Source: Beijerinckiaceae bacterium RH AL1 (GTDB lineage Bacteria > Pseudomonadota > Alphaproteobacteria > Rhizobiales > Beijerinckiaceae). Taken from it: 64,000 nucleotides of DNA. Where the stretch lies: assembly GCA_901457705.2 (NCBI GenBank), contig LR699074.1, positions 45,755 through 109,754 on the forward strand, written 5' to 3'. This document shows, piece by piece, positions 37,713-47,138 of this stretch (within the stretch, counting starts at the first letter, position 1; each line of letters opens with the position of its first letter). The translations under genes and the position numbers were made by a program. The notes under the pieces are model-generated. The model worked only from the letters and a program-made list of their open reading frames with translations, was not told where the DNA came from and did no database searches.

Positions 37713-38781
37713 GGCCGTCTCCTGCTTTCGGTTTGCGAACGGACCTTCTTTTGGGCTTCGTCTCGCTTTTCGCGTTCCTATCTGCCTTGCTGGCGCGCCA
37801 CTCCGCCATGCGCGAAAAATGCACTGCCGAGGTGCCGCGCCAGCCCCCGATCTTGCGCTGCTGGATGACGATCGGGAGCACCGATTTGATGTAGCCGACG
37901 ATTTCCTCGCGGCGCAGGCCCAGCCCCGCCTGCATCACCATGAGGGCGAGTTGCTCGAAAGCGCCGGCCGGGCTGTCGGCATGGACCGTGGTGATGCTGC
38001 CGGGGTGGCCGGTGTTGATCGCGCGTAGGAAAGAATAGGCTTCGGCGCCACGGATTTCGCCGAGAAAGATGCGGTCCGGCCGCAACCGCATGGCCGCTTG
38101 CAGCAGCGTCTCGACGGTGACACGCGCCTGGCCCTGATCGCCTTTCGAGGCGACGAGCGGCAGGTAGTTTCCCTGGATCGGCTTGACCTCGCGCGTATCC
38201 TCGATGGTGATGATGCGGTCCGTGGCGGGGACCTCCTTCAGGATCGCATTGAGGAAGGTCGTCTTGCCCGACGACGTGCCGCCCGACAGCAGGATCGAAT
38301 AGCTGTTCACGACGGCGAGACGGATGAACTCCTCGATCCGGCCGGCATCGAGATGCTCGCAGAGCCGCCGGTCGACCTCGGAAAGGGCGCCCTCCGCCGC
38401 GGTCTCCACTTTTTCGAACGATCCAAGCTTTCGGTAATCGTCGAGCGCCATCTCTTTGATCACCTGCTTGCGGATCGCGAACGCGCCTCCGCCTGTGGTC
38501 GCGGGCGGCATGACGCCCTGAAAACGCTCGCCGGTCGGCAGCGCGGCCGACAGCAGGGGTTGCTCCTCGTTCACGCTCTGGCCGGAGTGGCCAGCGATGC
38601 GCTCGGTGAGATGGCGGATCGCAGCCTCAGTGAGCTCGGGGACGTCGTGACGCTCCATGGCCGATTGGCCGAAGCGCTCGACCCAGACCGTGCCCGGGCC
38701 GTTGGCGCAGATCTCGACGACCTGGTCGTCGTCGAGCCAAGGCCGGATCGGCGCCAGCGCCCTATCGAGAAAAACGGTCAA
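37690..38781 (-). CDS. virB11: T4SS ATPase VirB11
   Basis: 363 residues, hexameric traffic ATPase on the cytoplasmic face. N-terminal domain up to about 140. Walker A LLSGGTSSGKTTFLNAI, Asp box ITIEDTREVKP, Walker B RPDRIFLGEIRGAEA, His box GHPGSITTVHADSP. The C-terminal 35 residues (RASKADRNAKSETKPKRRSV) are a basic tail not usual in VirB11 and may be translated only because it overlaps virD4. Overlaps virB10 by 20 bp. Confidence 0.95.
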   Translation of the reverse strand: MTVFLDRALAPIRPWLDDDQVVEICANGPGTVWVERFGQSAMERHDVPELTEAAIRHLTERIAGHSGQSVNEEQPLLSAALPTGERFQGVMPPATTGGGAFAIRKQVIKEMALDDYRKLGSFEKVETAAEGALSEVDRRLCEHLDAGRIEEFIRLAVVNSYSILLSGGTSSGKTTFLNAILKEVPATDRIITIEDTREVKPIQGNYLPLVASKGDQGQARVTVETLLQAAMRLRPDRIFLGEIRGAEAYSFLRAINTGHPGSITTVHADSPAGAFEQLALMVMQAGLGLRREEIVGYIKSVLPIVIQQRKIGGWRGTSAVHFSRMAEWRASKADRNAKSETKPKRRSVRKPKAGDGHDASDHV

Positions 38782-40108
38782 GTGTTCCTCCAGCGTGCTC
38801 GTGGCGGAGTTCCCTCAGCGCCTCCTTCACCGGGTCGGGATAAAGTGACGAGAAGTCGAGATCGCGCCGGACGAAAACGATGATCTTCGTGCCCTGGTCG
38901 AGATAGATCGTCGGCGGGATGTTGATCGAGTTCTTCAGTGCCTCCTGAGCGATGTTGGTCAGGCTCTGCGAGACGTTCTGTGCTGCGATCTGACGAGCCT
39001 GGAGTAATTGCTGGTTGCCGCCGGTCTGCGTGACGAGACCTGTGGTGGGGTCCGTCGTAACGAAGCCCCCGTTGCCGTACCCATTGTTATTTTGGCCGTA
39101 AGAGCTCAAGAACTGCGAGACGCCACCGACGAGGGAGAGGACGGCCGCGGAGCCGAACCGCTCGAGGTAATGATTGTCGACGAACCCGGCATTGCCGGCA
39201 CGACCCAGGTCGTCTGTGCCGTTCGAGCCGATCTGGACCGACACGCCGTCGGACCGTAGAAGTCGGGTCCACACGACAAAGACCCGCGTCTGTCCCTGGC
39301 TGAGCCCAGACTTGTACTCGCCGACGAGCCGGCTGCCGGCGGGGATCAGGACGCGGCGTCCGTCGAACGACCAGACGTTCTCCGCGGTCACGGCCCGCAC
39401 CATGCCTGGCAGGTCGCTCTGGAGCGCCGTTTCCAGTACCCCGCGGATCATCGTGCCTTGGGCGACGAGCGCATCGATCCGATGGTTCTGCGTCGCTTTC
39501 GCCACCTCGACGCCGGCGTTCGAAACCGAGGCCAGAAAACGCCGGTTCGGATCGTCCTCCTGTCCCGCGCCAGACCGGTTGGCCTCGTCCGGATTGGCGG
39601 ACTGGTCGCCTTGATTGGTGTGATCAGTAATGACCTGTGGCGCCCGGAAGCGTTCCCATCTTCGGCGCTCCTCTTCCTGGCGTTGACGTTCGAGCTCGGC
39701 GAGACGCTTCGCCTCATCATCGTTCGGCGGCGGAAGGGAAAGCTGCGTCTCCGGCGGCGGCGGTGCCGGCAACGCCATGGGCGGCGCAACTGGAGGCGGT
39801 AGCAAAACCGGTTCGGGCGGCGCGGCAGGCGCCTGTGGTATGACGATCGTGCCCTGGTTCGTCGAGGGCCGCGGCTCCTCTAGGGACGGTGCCGGAAACT
39901 GGACGGTCCTGAAATCTTCCTTGTCGGGCGTCGTCATGTTCGTTGGCGCGTGGCGCCCTGACGAATAGATCATCCAAGCGGCGACAAGGACGGCACCGAC
40001 CGGGATGCCGATCTTGAGCAGTTTTCCGGATGCGGTGGATCCTCGGGCAACGGCGGTCGCCGCGGCCGCCTCGAGCTCGAGAGAACGATAGTCGGGTGAC
40101 GTAGCCAT
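38762..40108 (-). CDS. virB10: T4SS core channel protein VirB10
   Basis: 448 residues. Short cytoplasmic N-terminus, one helix at about 32-48 (IGIPVGAVLVAAWMIYS), a long Pro-rich periplasmic stalk (PPPVAPPMALPAPPPPETQL), then the TrbI/VirB10 beta-barrel with GTMIRGVLETALQSDLPGMV and IPAGSRLVGEYKSGLSQGQT. It spans both membranes and transmits ATP energy from VirB11/VirD4 to the outer-membrane pore. Lies 3 bp after virB9. Confidence 0.94.
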   Translation of the reverse strand: MATSPDYRSLELEAAAATAVARGSTASGKLLKIGIPVGAVLVAAWMIYSSGRHAPTNMTTPDKEDFRTVQFPAPSLEEPRPSTNQGTIVIPQAPAAPPEPVLLPPPVAPPMALPAPPPPETQLSLPPPNDDEAKRLAELERQRQEEERRRWERFRAPQVITDHTNQGDQSANPDEANRSGAGQEDDPNRRFLASVSNAGVEVAKATQNHRIDALVAQGTMIRGVLETALQSDLPGMVRAVTAENVWSFDGRRVLIPAGSRLVGEYKSGLSQGQTRVFVVWTRLLRSDGVSVQIGSNGTDDLGRAGNAGFVDNHYLERFGSAAVLSLVGGVSQFLSSYGQNNNGYGNGGFVTTDPTTGLVTQTGGNQQLLQARQIAAQNVSQSLTNIAQEALKNSINIPPTIYLDQGTKIIVFVRRDLDFSSLYPDPVKEALRELRHEHAGGTLDRFSR

Positions 40109-40111
40109 GCA

Positions 40112-40921
40112 TCAGCCTCCCGAGCGCGGCGTAGGTGCGCCGATGCGTTGCGGGGCGGAGGCCTCCAGACCGTTCGGCTCATGCAAATTGGTCAAGCGGC
40201 GGTTGAAGACGCAGGTCGAGTCCTTGCCGTTCCGGAGCGTCCACTGCGGGCTCACTTTGTCGACGACGACGAACGGACCCTCGGTCCGAAAATTGACGAG
40301 GCTTTCGTTGCGCTCGGCATCGACGATGTAGATCGCCGGCGTCTCACCTTCGAACCTGAACCAGGTCTTCGTGCCATCGTCGAAGACGGTCACGGGCTTG
40401 TTCACGGACGAGCCCTTGTAGCCGTAGTCGCTATTCGCATTTGCGATATTGAGATCTTTGAGATTTGGATTGGCAGCCCGCTCCTTTGCCGCCGCGAGAA
40501 GTCTTCCGTTGGCGTCGTCGTCGGGAAAGCGGAAGCGGACCGAATAGAGCTGTCCGTTCGCCGGCCGCGTGTTTGAGCGCAGGATAAAACTGTAGATCCG
40601 CTTGTCCGTGACGACGTTGAGGTTCGACTGCGCGTTCTTCTCAATCGGCTTCAAAAAGATGATGTCGCCCTTGCGATTGGGCTCGACCTTCCAGGCCATG
40701 GAATCACCCAGCGCCAGAGTCTCGATCTTCTCGTCCGTCTGGAGCTCGATCATCGTCGACGTGCCGTAGGTCGCGTCGATCGCCGTGACATTGTCCTTGT
40801 TGTAAGTGACGTTGCGAATGCGCGGATCGGCGCGTCCCGGCGCGGGCATGACCTCGGCGTGAATGGGAGCCGCCGCCAGGGCGAGCCCGACGGTGGCAAA
40901 GATCGGAAGTGAGCGCATCAT
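40112..40921 (-). CDS. virB9: T4SS outer-membrane complex protein VirB9
   Basis: 269 residues. Signal peptide MMRSLPIFATVGLALAAAPI ending HAE, then PAPGRADPRIRNVTYNKDNV, a canonical VirB9 N-terminus. C-terminal domain NKPVTVFDDGTKTWFRFEGE and PQWTLRNGKDSTCVFNRRL with the single cysteine that pairs with VirB7 in the Ti system. Starts on ATGA with the virB8 stop. Confidence 0.94.
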   Translation of the reverse strand: MMRSLPIFATVGLALAAAPIHAEVMPAPGRADPRIRNVTYNKDNVTAIDATYGTSTMIELQTDEKIETLALGDSMAWKVEPNRKGDIIFLKPIEKNAQSNLNVVTDKRIYSFILRSNTRPANGQLYSVRFRFPDDDANGRLLAAAKERAANPNLKDLNIANANSDYGYKGSSVNKPVTVFDDGTKTWFRFEGETPAIYIVDAERNESLVNFRTEGPFVVVDKVSPQWTLRNGKDSTCVFNRRLTNLHEPNGLEASAPQRIGAPTPRSGG

Positions 40922-41694
40922 GATTTCGGGGCTCCCACGGTGCCCGGAGACGGTGCCGTTTCCTGGTCCCGCCGGTACTCGAGGACCTGGAAGCCGAGCG
41001 GATTGTCGAACCGATATTCGTTTCGCATCGGGCTCGACGTGTAGCGAAAGCGCACGAGCGACACCCAGTTTCGGGTGGTGATGCTGACCGCCGACTTTTG
41101 CTCGGTCGAGAAGCGCACGAGGGCCGTGCGATTGTTGGGAAAGGTCACCGACTTGATCGAAACGGCGACTTCGGTGTTCGCGCCCAAAACCTTGACCAGG
41201 TTCTTCGGATTCGCCGGAGAATAGATCTCGGTCAGCTCGCGCGCGGCGTCTCCGGTCGCGAGAAGCTGGGCCAGATCGAAATTGTCCTTGAGCGCCTTGG
41301 GATCGTAGGTTTCCCGGGCCTTGATGTAGCGAACGACGTTGAAGGTCGTCACCGCCTCGTCCTGGGTCAGCGGACCCTCGGCCATCGGTCGCTTGACCTC
41401 GACGAACCCGGTCGCCTTGTCGACGACGACCATGTACGGCTCGTAGGTCTTCAGCGGCACGAGCAGCGCCAACGTCGCGAGGGACCCGACTGCGACGACC
41501 GACATAATGGTCGCGACGATCCAGGCGAGGGACCGCGAGTTGCGGTTTCGCCGCGCGATGTCGTGCTCCCAGGTCGCGCCCTCGACGTAATAGCGTCGGT
41601 CCACGCGATGCGGGTCCACGGTGGAGTCCACGCGGTGCGGGTCGACTGTCGGTTCGTCGAACTGCGGCTCGAATGCCCCTTCTGACTTGGTCAT
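40918..41694 (-). CDS. virB8: T4SS inner-membrane protein VirB8
   Basis: 258 residues from the ATG that overlaps the virB6 stop. The cytoplasmic N-terminus contains two copies of VDPHRVD (see the repeat at 41599). One helix at about 57-79, then the NTF2-like periplasmic domain: KTYEPYMVVVDKATGFVEVK, TFNVVRYIKARETYDPKALK, and a conserved NWVSLVRFRY strand. VirB8 nucleates assembly of VirB9/VirB10. The longer upstream frame is antisense-like filler and was not used. Confidence 0.93.
   Translation of the reverse strand: MTKSEGAFEPQFDEPTVDPHRVDSTVDPHRVDRRYYVEGATWEHDIARRNRNSRSLAWIVATIMSVVAVGSLATLALLVPLKTYEPYMVVVDKATGFVEVKRPMAEGPLTQDEAVTTFNVVRYIKARETYDPKALKDNFDLAQLLATGDAARELTEIYSPANPKNLVKVLGANTEVAVSIKSVTFPNNRTALVRFSTEQKSAVSITTRNWVSLVRFRYTSSPMRNEYRFDNPLGFQVLEYRRDQETAPSPGTVGAPKS
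41599..41652 (+). repeat. Tandem 27-bp repeat within virB8
   Basis: Two head-to-tail 27-base units (41599-41625 and 41626-41652) share at least 22 positions. In virB8 they encode TVDPHRVDS and DPHRVD-type segments in the cytoplasmic tail. A recent in-frame duplication is the simplest explanation. Confidence 0.7.
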
Positions 41695-42821
41695 GATCCT
41701 CCCCCTTCCCTGCCCCTCACCGGCGGCGGTGCCGGGTTCCGGATCTGATCGGCAAGCCTCTGAAATTCCGCGGATCGCGCCCAGGACGCCGATCGCACGC
41801 CGACACGCGCGCGATGGCGCGCCGCCAGCTCCTCGCGGCGCGAGGTCGATGCGGGATTGAACGGATTGCGGACCGCGAGACGGGCGCTGTTTGCGGCCAT
41901 CGCGAAGCGAAAGCCGCTGACGGTGGCTAGGACCGCGCCGATGCGCGCGCTCGAGATCGGCACACCGCCGGCGATCGCCGCCGCGACATTGTTGATCTGG
42001 CTGAGCAACAGGATGCCGACGATCGCGACGAGCACGACCGGGCCGATCGTCGCCCAGGTCGCCGACGTCGTGTTGGCGACGCCGTTCAGCGTGTCGATCG
42101 TCTGCTGGATCAGCGAGATGTAAAGCGCCAGGAACGCATAGACGAGAACCTGCACGAAGAAATATTGGACCAGCGCGCTGAGCCAGCCGCTGAAGAACCG
42201 CGTCGTCATGCCGAAGAGCAGCATGAGGATGAACAGCGGCGCCAGCGCCAGGAGCAGCCACAGAAAGAGCTTCGACAAGACGATCAGAAAGAGCGCGAAG
42301 CCGATCAAGATCGCCATGACGACGTAGAAGACCGCGCCAAAAATGTAGGGGCCCCAATTGGTGATGCCGGCGTTCTGCAAAAACGCCTGGGTCGCGTTGT
42401 TGGTCGTGTCCCACATGTTTTGCAGCGCCGTCTGGACGCCGTTGACCGAGGTCAGGTTGGCGGAGGTTCCAGTACTGTTGGCCGACGTCGCGGCGCTGAG
42501 CAGCGCGTTGCCGATCGCGGACGGACCGTCGTTCAAGCCATTGTAGGCAAGCGTCTGAAAATCGCTCCAGCTCGTCGCCATGGCGTAGATGAGGAAGGCA
42601 CGAAACAGCCGGAACGCGTGGTCGGCCGGGCCGCCCGTGGCGGTCCCCTGCCAGATCCCGACACCCCAGAAGATCACGTAGAGGGTGAGCAGAAGCCCGG
42701 CCACGCCAGTTCCGCCGCCGGACGTGGCCGCGCTCGACAGCGCTTGGAAAGCGGTCGAGACGTAGTTCTGGCCGAGCTGATCGACCGAACTCAGAAACGT
42801 GGTGATGTTGAAGTTCGACAT
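41691..42821 (-). CDS. virB6: T4SS inner-membrane channel protein VirB6
   Basis: 376 residues, TrbL/VirB6 family. A hydrophobic helix near 45-65 (GVAGLLLTLYVIFWGVGIWQ), a periplasmic Asn/Thr/Ala-rich loop, then four closely spaced helices (FGAVFYVVMAILIGFALFLI; FLWLLLALAPLFILMLLFGM). The cytoplasmic tail from about 300 is Arg-rich. Part of the substrate channel across the inner membrane. Starts 7 bp after the small lipoprotein gene. Confidence 0.92.
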   Translation of the reverse strand: MSNFNITTFLSSVDQLGQNYVSTAFQALSSAATSGGGTGVAGLLLTLYVIFWGVGIWQGTATGGPADHAFRLFRAFLIYAMATSWSDFQTLAYNGLNDGPSAIGNALLSAATSANSTGTSANLTSVNGVQTALQNMWDTTNNATQAFLQNAGITNWGPYIFGAVFYVVMAILIGFALFLIVLSKLFLWLLLALAPLFILMLLFGMTTRFFSGWLSALVQYFFVQVLVYAFLALYISLIQQTIDTLNGVANTTSATWATIGPVVLVAIVGILLLSQINNVAAAIAGGVPISSARIGAVLATVSGFRFAMAANSARLAVRNPFNPASTSRREELAARHRARVGVRSASWARSAEFQRLADQIRNPAPPPVRGREGGGS

Positions 42822-42828
42822 CGCCCGC

Positions 42829-43029
42829 TCAGATCGGCTTCATCGGGCCGCAGCGGTCGAGCGACCGGAACGGTTCCGGGGTCGACAGGCGCACCGAGGA
42901 ATCGGCGTAGGCCAAGGGCTGACCACCCTCGTCGGGCGAGCAGGGCGCCTTGAGAGGCTTGTAGGCGCAACCCGAAAGCGCGACGGAAGCGACGGCCACG
43001 ACGATGGTAAAACGGAGACGCGCTCTCAT
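42829..43029 (-). CDS. virB7: Small T4SS lipoprotein, VirB7-like
   Basis: 66 residues with lipoprotein leader MRARLRFTIVVAVASVALSG and the lipid-attachment Cys in ALSGCAYKP. Three further cysteines (APCSPDE, DRCGPM) could form the disulfide to VirB9. Position between virB5 and virB6 and its size fit VirB7; an entry-exclusion (EexN-like) lipoprotein is the alternative. Overlaps the virB5 stop by ATGA-like spacing. Confidence 0.7.
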   Translation of the reverse strand: MRARLRFTIVVAVASVALSGCAYKPLKAPCSPDEGGQPLAYADSSVRLSTPEPFRSLDRCGPMKPI

Positions 43030-43775
43030 TGCGTGAACTTCATCGCGCGGGCCGCGGCCGACTCGGCCGCAATACGATCGAGGTTCGCCTGATTGGCCGC
43101 GGCCGCGGCATTGTTCACGACGCCGTTCAGCTCGTTGATGGTCTGGCCGGTTTGGATCTGAACCTGCGTGTTTTGGTCCACGCTGCCCTTGAGGTCGGGG
43201 GCCTGCCCGATTTGCTGGCCACCTTGCGTGAACGCCGAGGATCGGGTCTGCACGGCGCCCTGCGTCGACGTGATCAATCCAGACAGGGTGGCGGCGACGT
43301 TGACGGAGTTGAGATAGGCGGTGTCGACCGGATTGGTCTGTCCGCTCGTCATGCCGGTAATGCTCTGAACGAGCTGCAGGCCGTTGATCAGGGTCGAGAC
43401 GATGTTTTGCGAGCCTGATCCCATTCCCGCAAAGGACAGCGTTCCGCCCGAGATGACGGAGCCGAGCGAGGGAGCCTGAGCCATCGAGAAGCCGCTACCC
43501 AGCGCCATCTGAGCCAAGCTCCCCTGCGCTGTCGAGGACCGATCCCCGGTGACCGCCTGCAGCGTTTTCTGCGTGTATTGCAGGATCTGCTGATCCGCGG
43601 TGAGAATCGCCTGGGTGCTCGTCGCGATCTGCTGCGCCTTGACCAGATTGGCGTTGTCGATGACAGGCACCTGCGCGCGAGCCATCGGGCAAACCAAAAA
43701 GAACGAAGCCGTTAGGAGGAAAACGGTCTCTTCAATTCGCGACATGGTGCGGCTTCTCATGGCGGGACTGCGCAT
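43026..43775 (-). CDS. virB5: VirB5-like pilus-tip or periplasmic protein
   Basis: 249 residues; the start ATG at 43775 has GAGGAAG seven bases upstream. Signal peptide ends MARA-Q. The mature protein is helical and rich in Gln/Ser/Ala: VPVIDNANLVKAQQIATSTQ is the typical VirB5 beginning, followed by QILQYTQKTLQAVTGD. A hydrophilic C-terminal helix ends LDRIAAESAAARAMKFTQ. VirB5 sits at the pilus tip in the Ti system. Confidence 0.82.
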   Translation of the reverse strand: MRSPAMRSRTMSRIEETVFLLTASFFLVCPMARAQVPVIDNANLVKAQQIATSTQAILTADQQILQYTQKTLQAVTGDRSSTAQGSLAQMALGSGFSMAQAPSLGSVISGGTLSFAGMGSGSQNIVSTLINGLQLVQSITGMTSGQTNPVDTAYLNSVNVAATLSGLITSTQGAVQTRSSAFTQGGQQIGQAPDLKGSVDQNTQVQIQTGQTINELNGVVNNAAAAANQANLDRIAAESAAARAMKFTQ

Positions 43776-43786
43776 GGTTGACTTCC

Positions 43787-44719
43787 TCAGGGAGCGTTGG
43801 AGCGAACAGATGCGAGAGCGGCGGCCACATCAGCGACCGACAGAGCCTTTGTCGCGGGCGCCCCCGACAGATTCGCCGCCGTCTGCAGGGTTTGGGTTTG
43901 CGCGGCTTGCGCCTGGATGCGCGCGAGATAGAACAGCACATTGCCGGCGCTATCGACGTATCGGGCTGTCACGCAGGCAGGGTCGGCCGGAAGACCTGGC
44001 GCTGTCGTGGAGCATGACATCGCGGCTCGACACGGGTCAGCAGCCGTCCCGGATCCCGTCATCCCTGCGGGACAGGCCGGGCTGCCGGAAACCGCCGAGG
44101 CAGATGAGGCGCCTGAGTTCATGCCGATCGCGGCGCGGCTCATGTCGCTCGTCATTGCCAGGTTGAGCGCGTTGAGCGCCGTGACCCAAAGATTGGCCGA
44201 GCCGATCGCGCCGTTCCATGCGAGATTGTTCTGCAGGCGCGCGCCACTGTTCATGTCGAGCGCGCCCATGACTGTCGGAGCCGTGCCGACCTGCTGACCG
44301 GCGGCGGTGAACGTAGATTGCGCGGCGCCGAGCGTCGACCGACTGGCGTCGAGGCCGGCGACGACATTCCCCGTCGAGTCGAACAAGGTTTGGCTGTTCA
44401 GCGTCGCGCCCTGCGCACCAGGCGTCGGCGTCGCCGGCATGTTCGGCGCGTAGGATTGGATCGCCTGACTTCCGGCGCCCGCTTGCGGCTGGACGGTCGG
44501 ATCGGTGACGTTGGCCTTCTTGCCCGTCGTCACCGCGCATTTGACGCCGCTGTGGGCGTCCTGGCGTTGGCTGGTGATCGGGACGAGTTTGACAGTCGCG
44601 CCCGCGGTCGTCGAATGCTGCGTCAGCTGCACAGAGTCGATCGTCGGAATATCGGCGAGGGCCGGCTCTGCAAGCCCGCAAATCCCCATGAATGCGACGC
44701 AGCCGACAAAGATTCTCAT
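43787..44719 (-). CDS. Second VirB5-position secreted protein, family unclear
   Basis: 310 residues; the ATG at 44719 overlaps the virB4 stop (ATGA). Signal peptide MRIFVGCVAFMGICGLAEPA ending LAD. The mature part resembles the next protein in composition (GLDASRSTLGAAQSTFTAAG-QQVGTAPTVMG matches TRSSAFTQGGQQIGQAPDLK), so the two may be paralogs from a VirB5 duplication. Six cysteines cluster at PACPAGM, DPCRAAMSCST and DPACVTA, absent from its neighbour. Exported component of the secretion system; exact role unknown. Confidence 0.65.
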   Translation of the reverse strand: MRIFVGCVAFMGICGLAEPALADIPTIDSVQLTQHSTTAGATVKLVPITSQRQDAHSGVKCAVTTGKKANVTDPTVQPQAGAGSQAIQSYAPNMPATPTPGAQGATLNSQTLFDSTGNVVAGLDASRSTLGAAQSTFTAAGQQVGTAPTVMGALDMNSGARLQNNLAWNGAIGSANLWVTALNALNLAMTSDMSRAAIGMNSGASSASAVSGSPACPAGMTGSGTAADPCRAAMSCSTTAPGLPADPACVTARYVDSAGNVLFYLARIQAQAAQTQTLQTAANLSGAPATKALSVADVAAALASVRSNAP

Positions 44720-47127
44720 CCGTCGCTCCGTCCCATGAAGATCGGCAGCCACACCGCGGGATCGTCGCCGACGCGGGCGCGCAAAGCCTCGAGCTCGGCG
44801 ACGGTCTCGGTGCGCCCCGACAAAACCTTGATGATGTCCGGCATGCCGGCGAGGTTGAGCTTGGCGATGACGCTGTCGCGACCATGCTTGATCAGAAACG
44901 AGCGGCTTTCGGGAACTGTGCCCCGGATCCACGCGACCTCGCGCTCCGACAGCCGGAACGCTTTTCGGTAGCTCTCGTCATCCGCCTTCGGATTGGGAAA
45001 GAAGACGTTGGTCGCGGTCTGTTCGATGAGCGTGCTGGCCGAACTCGATCGCACGATATCGGCGGCCGATTGCGTCCCGAAGCCGATGATGCCGTTCTGC
45101 TTGCGGATCGTCTTCAGTTTGTCCTTGATGAAGAAGGCGAACACTGGGTCGTCGAGCAGCCGCCAGCCCTCGTCGAGGAAGATCATCACGGGCTCGCCGG
45201 TCAGCAGCTCTTCTGTGCGATGGAAGATGTACATGAGGGCCGCCGTGCGGATGATCGGGTCATCGAGCACGCGGGTCATGTCGAACCCGAAGATGCTCGA
45301 GAGGGAGAACTGATCGCTCTCGTTGTTGAAGAGCCAGCCGCGTTGATCGGGCCGCATCCAGCCCTCGAGCCGCGCGAGGAGATCGCCCTCCCCCGCCCGG
45401 ATGCGGCCACGCAGCAAGGTCGAGAAGGCCTTGAGCGTGCGACCCTCCGGGCCGGCGCCGAGCACCGCACCGATCGCGTTGCGAATGACCTGCTCCTCGG
45501 AGGCGTTCAACTCGCCGCCATTCGCGGGTCGCAGCATGAAGCCGAGGAGTTGAAACAGGAACGCGCGGTTCGGCGCAGTGTCGGGCAGCGAAAGCGGATT
45601 GAAGCCGGTCGGCTCGCCGGGTGTCAGAACCTCGTATTGACCGCCCATGGCGCGAATGAAGATTTCGGCGCCGCGATCCTTGTCGACAAAGAGCAGCTTT
45701 GGGCGCGGCAGGACCCGTTGCGACTGCGCCGAGATGAAGGAAAGGAACACGGTCTTTCCGCTTCCTGACGGGCCGACGACGGTGAAGTTGCCGAGGTCAC
45801 GGACGTGATGATTGTAGAAATAGGCCGTCTGCGATGTCGTCTCGAAGACAGAGATCGGCGGACCCCAATGGTTTCCGTCGGGTCGGCCGCTTGGATAATT
45901 GTGCAGCGACACGAAGCCGGCGAAGTTCTTCGAGGAGATGATCGATTTGCGGGCGATGTACGGAAAATTTCCCGGCAGCTGCGCCCAGAACGCTGGTTCG
46001 CAATTGAGATCCTCGCGGGTCCAGATCACCGAGCGATCGGTCAGGGCCGCGCCAACGGCCGTCACGGTAGCTGCCACCTCTGCCATCGTGCGGCCGAGGC
46101 ACATGACCGACATGTGGTGCTCGCCGTAGATCGCCTCGGACGCGAGAAGCTCGTCGCGGGCCTCGTCGAGATGCTCGGAGACGATCGAGCCGGCCTCATC
46201 CGACATGTCGACCTGCCGCGCGACCCGGTCGATCTGTTTCGCCGCCTCCGGCCGGTCGACGATCGCAAATGTCTGCGTCGCGATGAACTCGTGCGGCACG
46301 CGCAACAGGTTGTCGAAGGAGCCTGGCCCGGTTTGCGCCGGGTACTCGCGGATCGAGACCATGGCGCCGAAGCGTGTGTCGCCATGACCGGCGCCGCGGA
46401 TCTCGATCGCGTTCTTGCCGAAGAAGACGCGCTTCGTCGACAGCGCGTCGGACAGCGCGATACGGGGCAGGTGCATCGGGCGCGGCAAGCCGCCGTTGAC
46501 GAGCTGTATGAGGAACTCGAGCGGCTCGGAGAACCAGATGCCGTCACGGCGGAAGACGCCCAGTTGGCGCGCGCCGTAGGCCGCAAGATTCTCGCGCACG
46601 GCCGTCGCAGCGTCGCGGAGTTCGGTCAACGCCGTCTGCGCGGCGACCGATTCGCCTTCCGCGTCTTTGCGGCCCAGAAACTTGGTCAGCATGGAATCGA
46701 AGGTGCCGGCCTGCCCCTGTAGTTTTCGGCGGACGATCGTGAGATAGATGTCGTTGACGAACATCCGGCGTTTCGAGAGCGCCGCGTCGTAACGCTCGTC
46801 GATCTCCCGGCAGAGCGCGTTGTCGAAAGTCGAGTCGATGCGCGGCTGAACCTCGCGCCGAATGATGTGTCCGGCGAGCGCAAAACGAGAATTGGCGAGC
46901 GTTCGCACCACGTCGTTTCGCGCGAGCAGACGCGAGTTGACCTCGCTCATGTCGGCCGTCTCGAAGGAATAGCCTTCGAGCTTCAGGATGGTCATCACCA
47001 AGCCGTCGCGGGTCTTGATGATGTGGTCGTCGACGTGGCGAGTGTAGGGAATGTGCGACGCCACCGGGCGCTCGCGCCGCGCGACGGCGCCGAAGGTCAG
47101 TTCATCGAGAAGGGCTTTCGCGACCAT
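44716..47127 (-). CDS. virB4: T4SS ATPase VirB4
   Basis: 803 residues from the ATG of MVAKALLDELTFGAVARRER, chosen over a longer frame that overlaps virB3. N-terminal CagE/TrbE domain with SHIPYTRHVDDHIIKTRDGL; Walker A VVGPSGSGKTVFLSF; Walker B PVMIFLDEGWRLLDD; sensor FGTQSAADIVRSSSAS. It drives pilus assembly and substrate transport. Located between virB3 and the VirB5-like gene. Confidence 0.94.
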   Translation of the reverse strand: MVAKALLDELTFGAVARRERPVASHIPYTRHVDDHIIKTRDGLVMTILKLEGYSFETADMSEVNSRLLARNDVVRTLANSRFALAGHIIRREVQPRIDSTFDNALCREIDERYDAALSKRRMFVNDIYLTIVRRKLQGQAGTFDSMLTKFLGRKDAEGESVAAQTALTELRDAATAVRENLAAYGARQLGVFRRDGIWFSEPLEFLIQLVNGGLPRPMHLPRIALSDALSTKRVFFGKNAIEIRGAGHGDTRFGAMVSIREYPAQTGPGSFDNLLRVPHEFIATQTFAIVDRPEAAKQIDRVARQVDMSDEAGSIVSEHLDEARDELLASEAIYGEHHMSVMCLGRTMAEVAATVTAVGAALTDRSVIWTREDLNCEPAFWAQLPGNFPYIARKSIISSKNFAGFVSLHNYPSGRPDGNHWGPPISVFETTSQTAYFYNHHVRDLGNFTVVGPSGSGKTVFLSFISAQSQRVLPRPKLLFVDKDRGAEIFIRAMGGQYEVLTPGEPTGFNPLSLPDTAPNRAFLFQLLGFMLRPANGGELNASEEQVIRNAIGAVLGAGPEGRTLKAFSTLLRGRIRAGEGDLLARLEGWMRPDQRGWLFNNESDQFSLSSIFGFDMTRVLDDPIIRTAALMYIFHRTEELLTGEPVMIFLDEGWRLLDDPVFAFFIKDKLKTIRKQNGIIGFGTQSAADIVRSSSASTLIEQTATNVFFPNPKADDESYRKAFRLSEREVAWIRGTVPESRSFLIKHGRDSVIAKLNLAGMPDIIKVLSGRTETVAELEALRARVGDDPAVWLPIFMGRSDG

Positions 47128-47138
47128 TCTTCTGCGCC

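Noticed and set aside
36225-37868. 547-codon open frame opposite virD4
   Set aside because: It is rich in Arg/His/Asp from codon mirroring, lacks any domain, and is fully antisense to a well-supported coupling protein.
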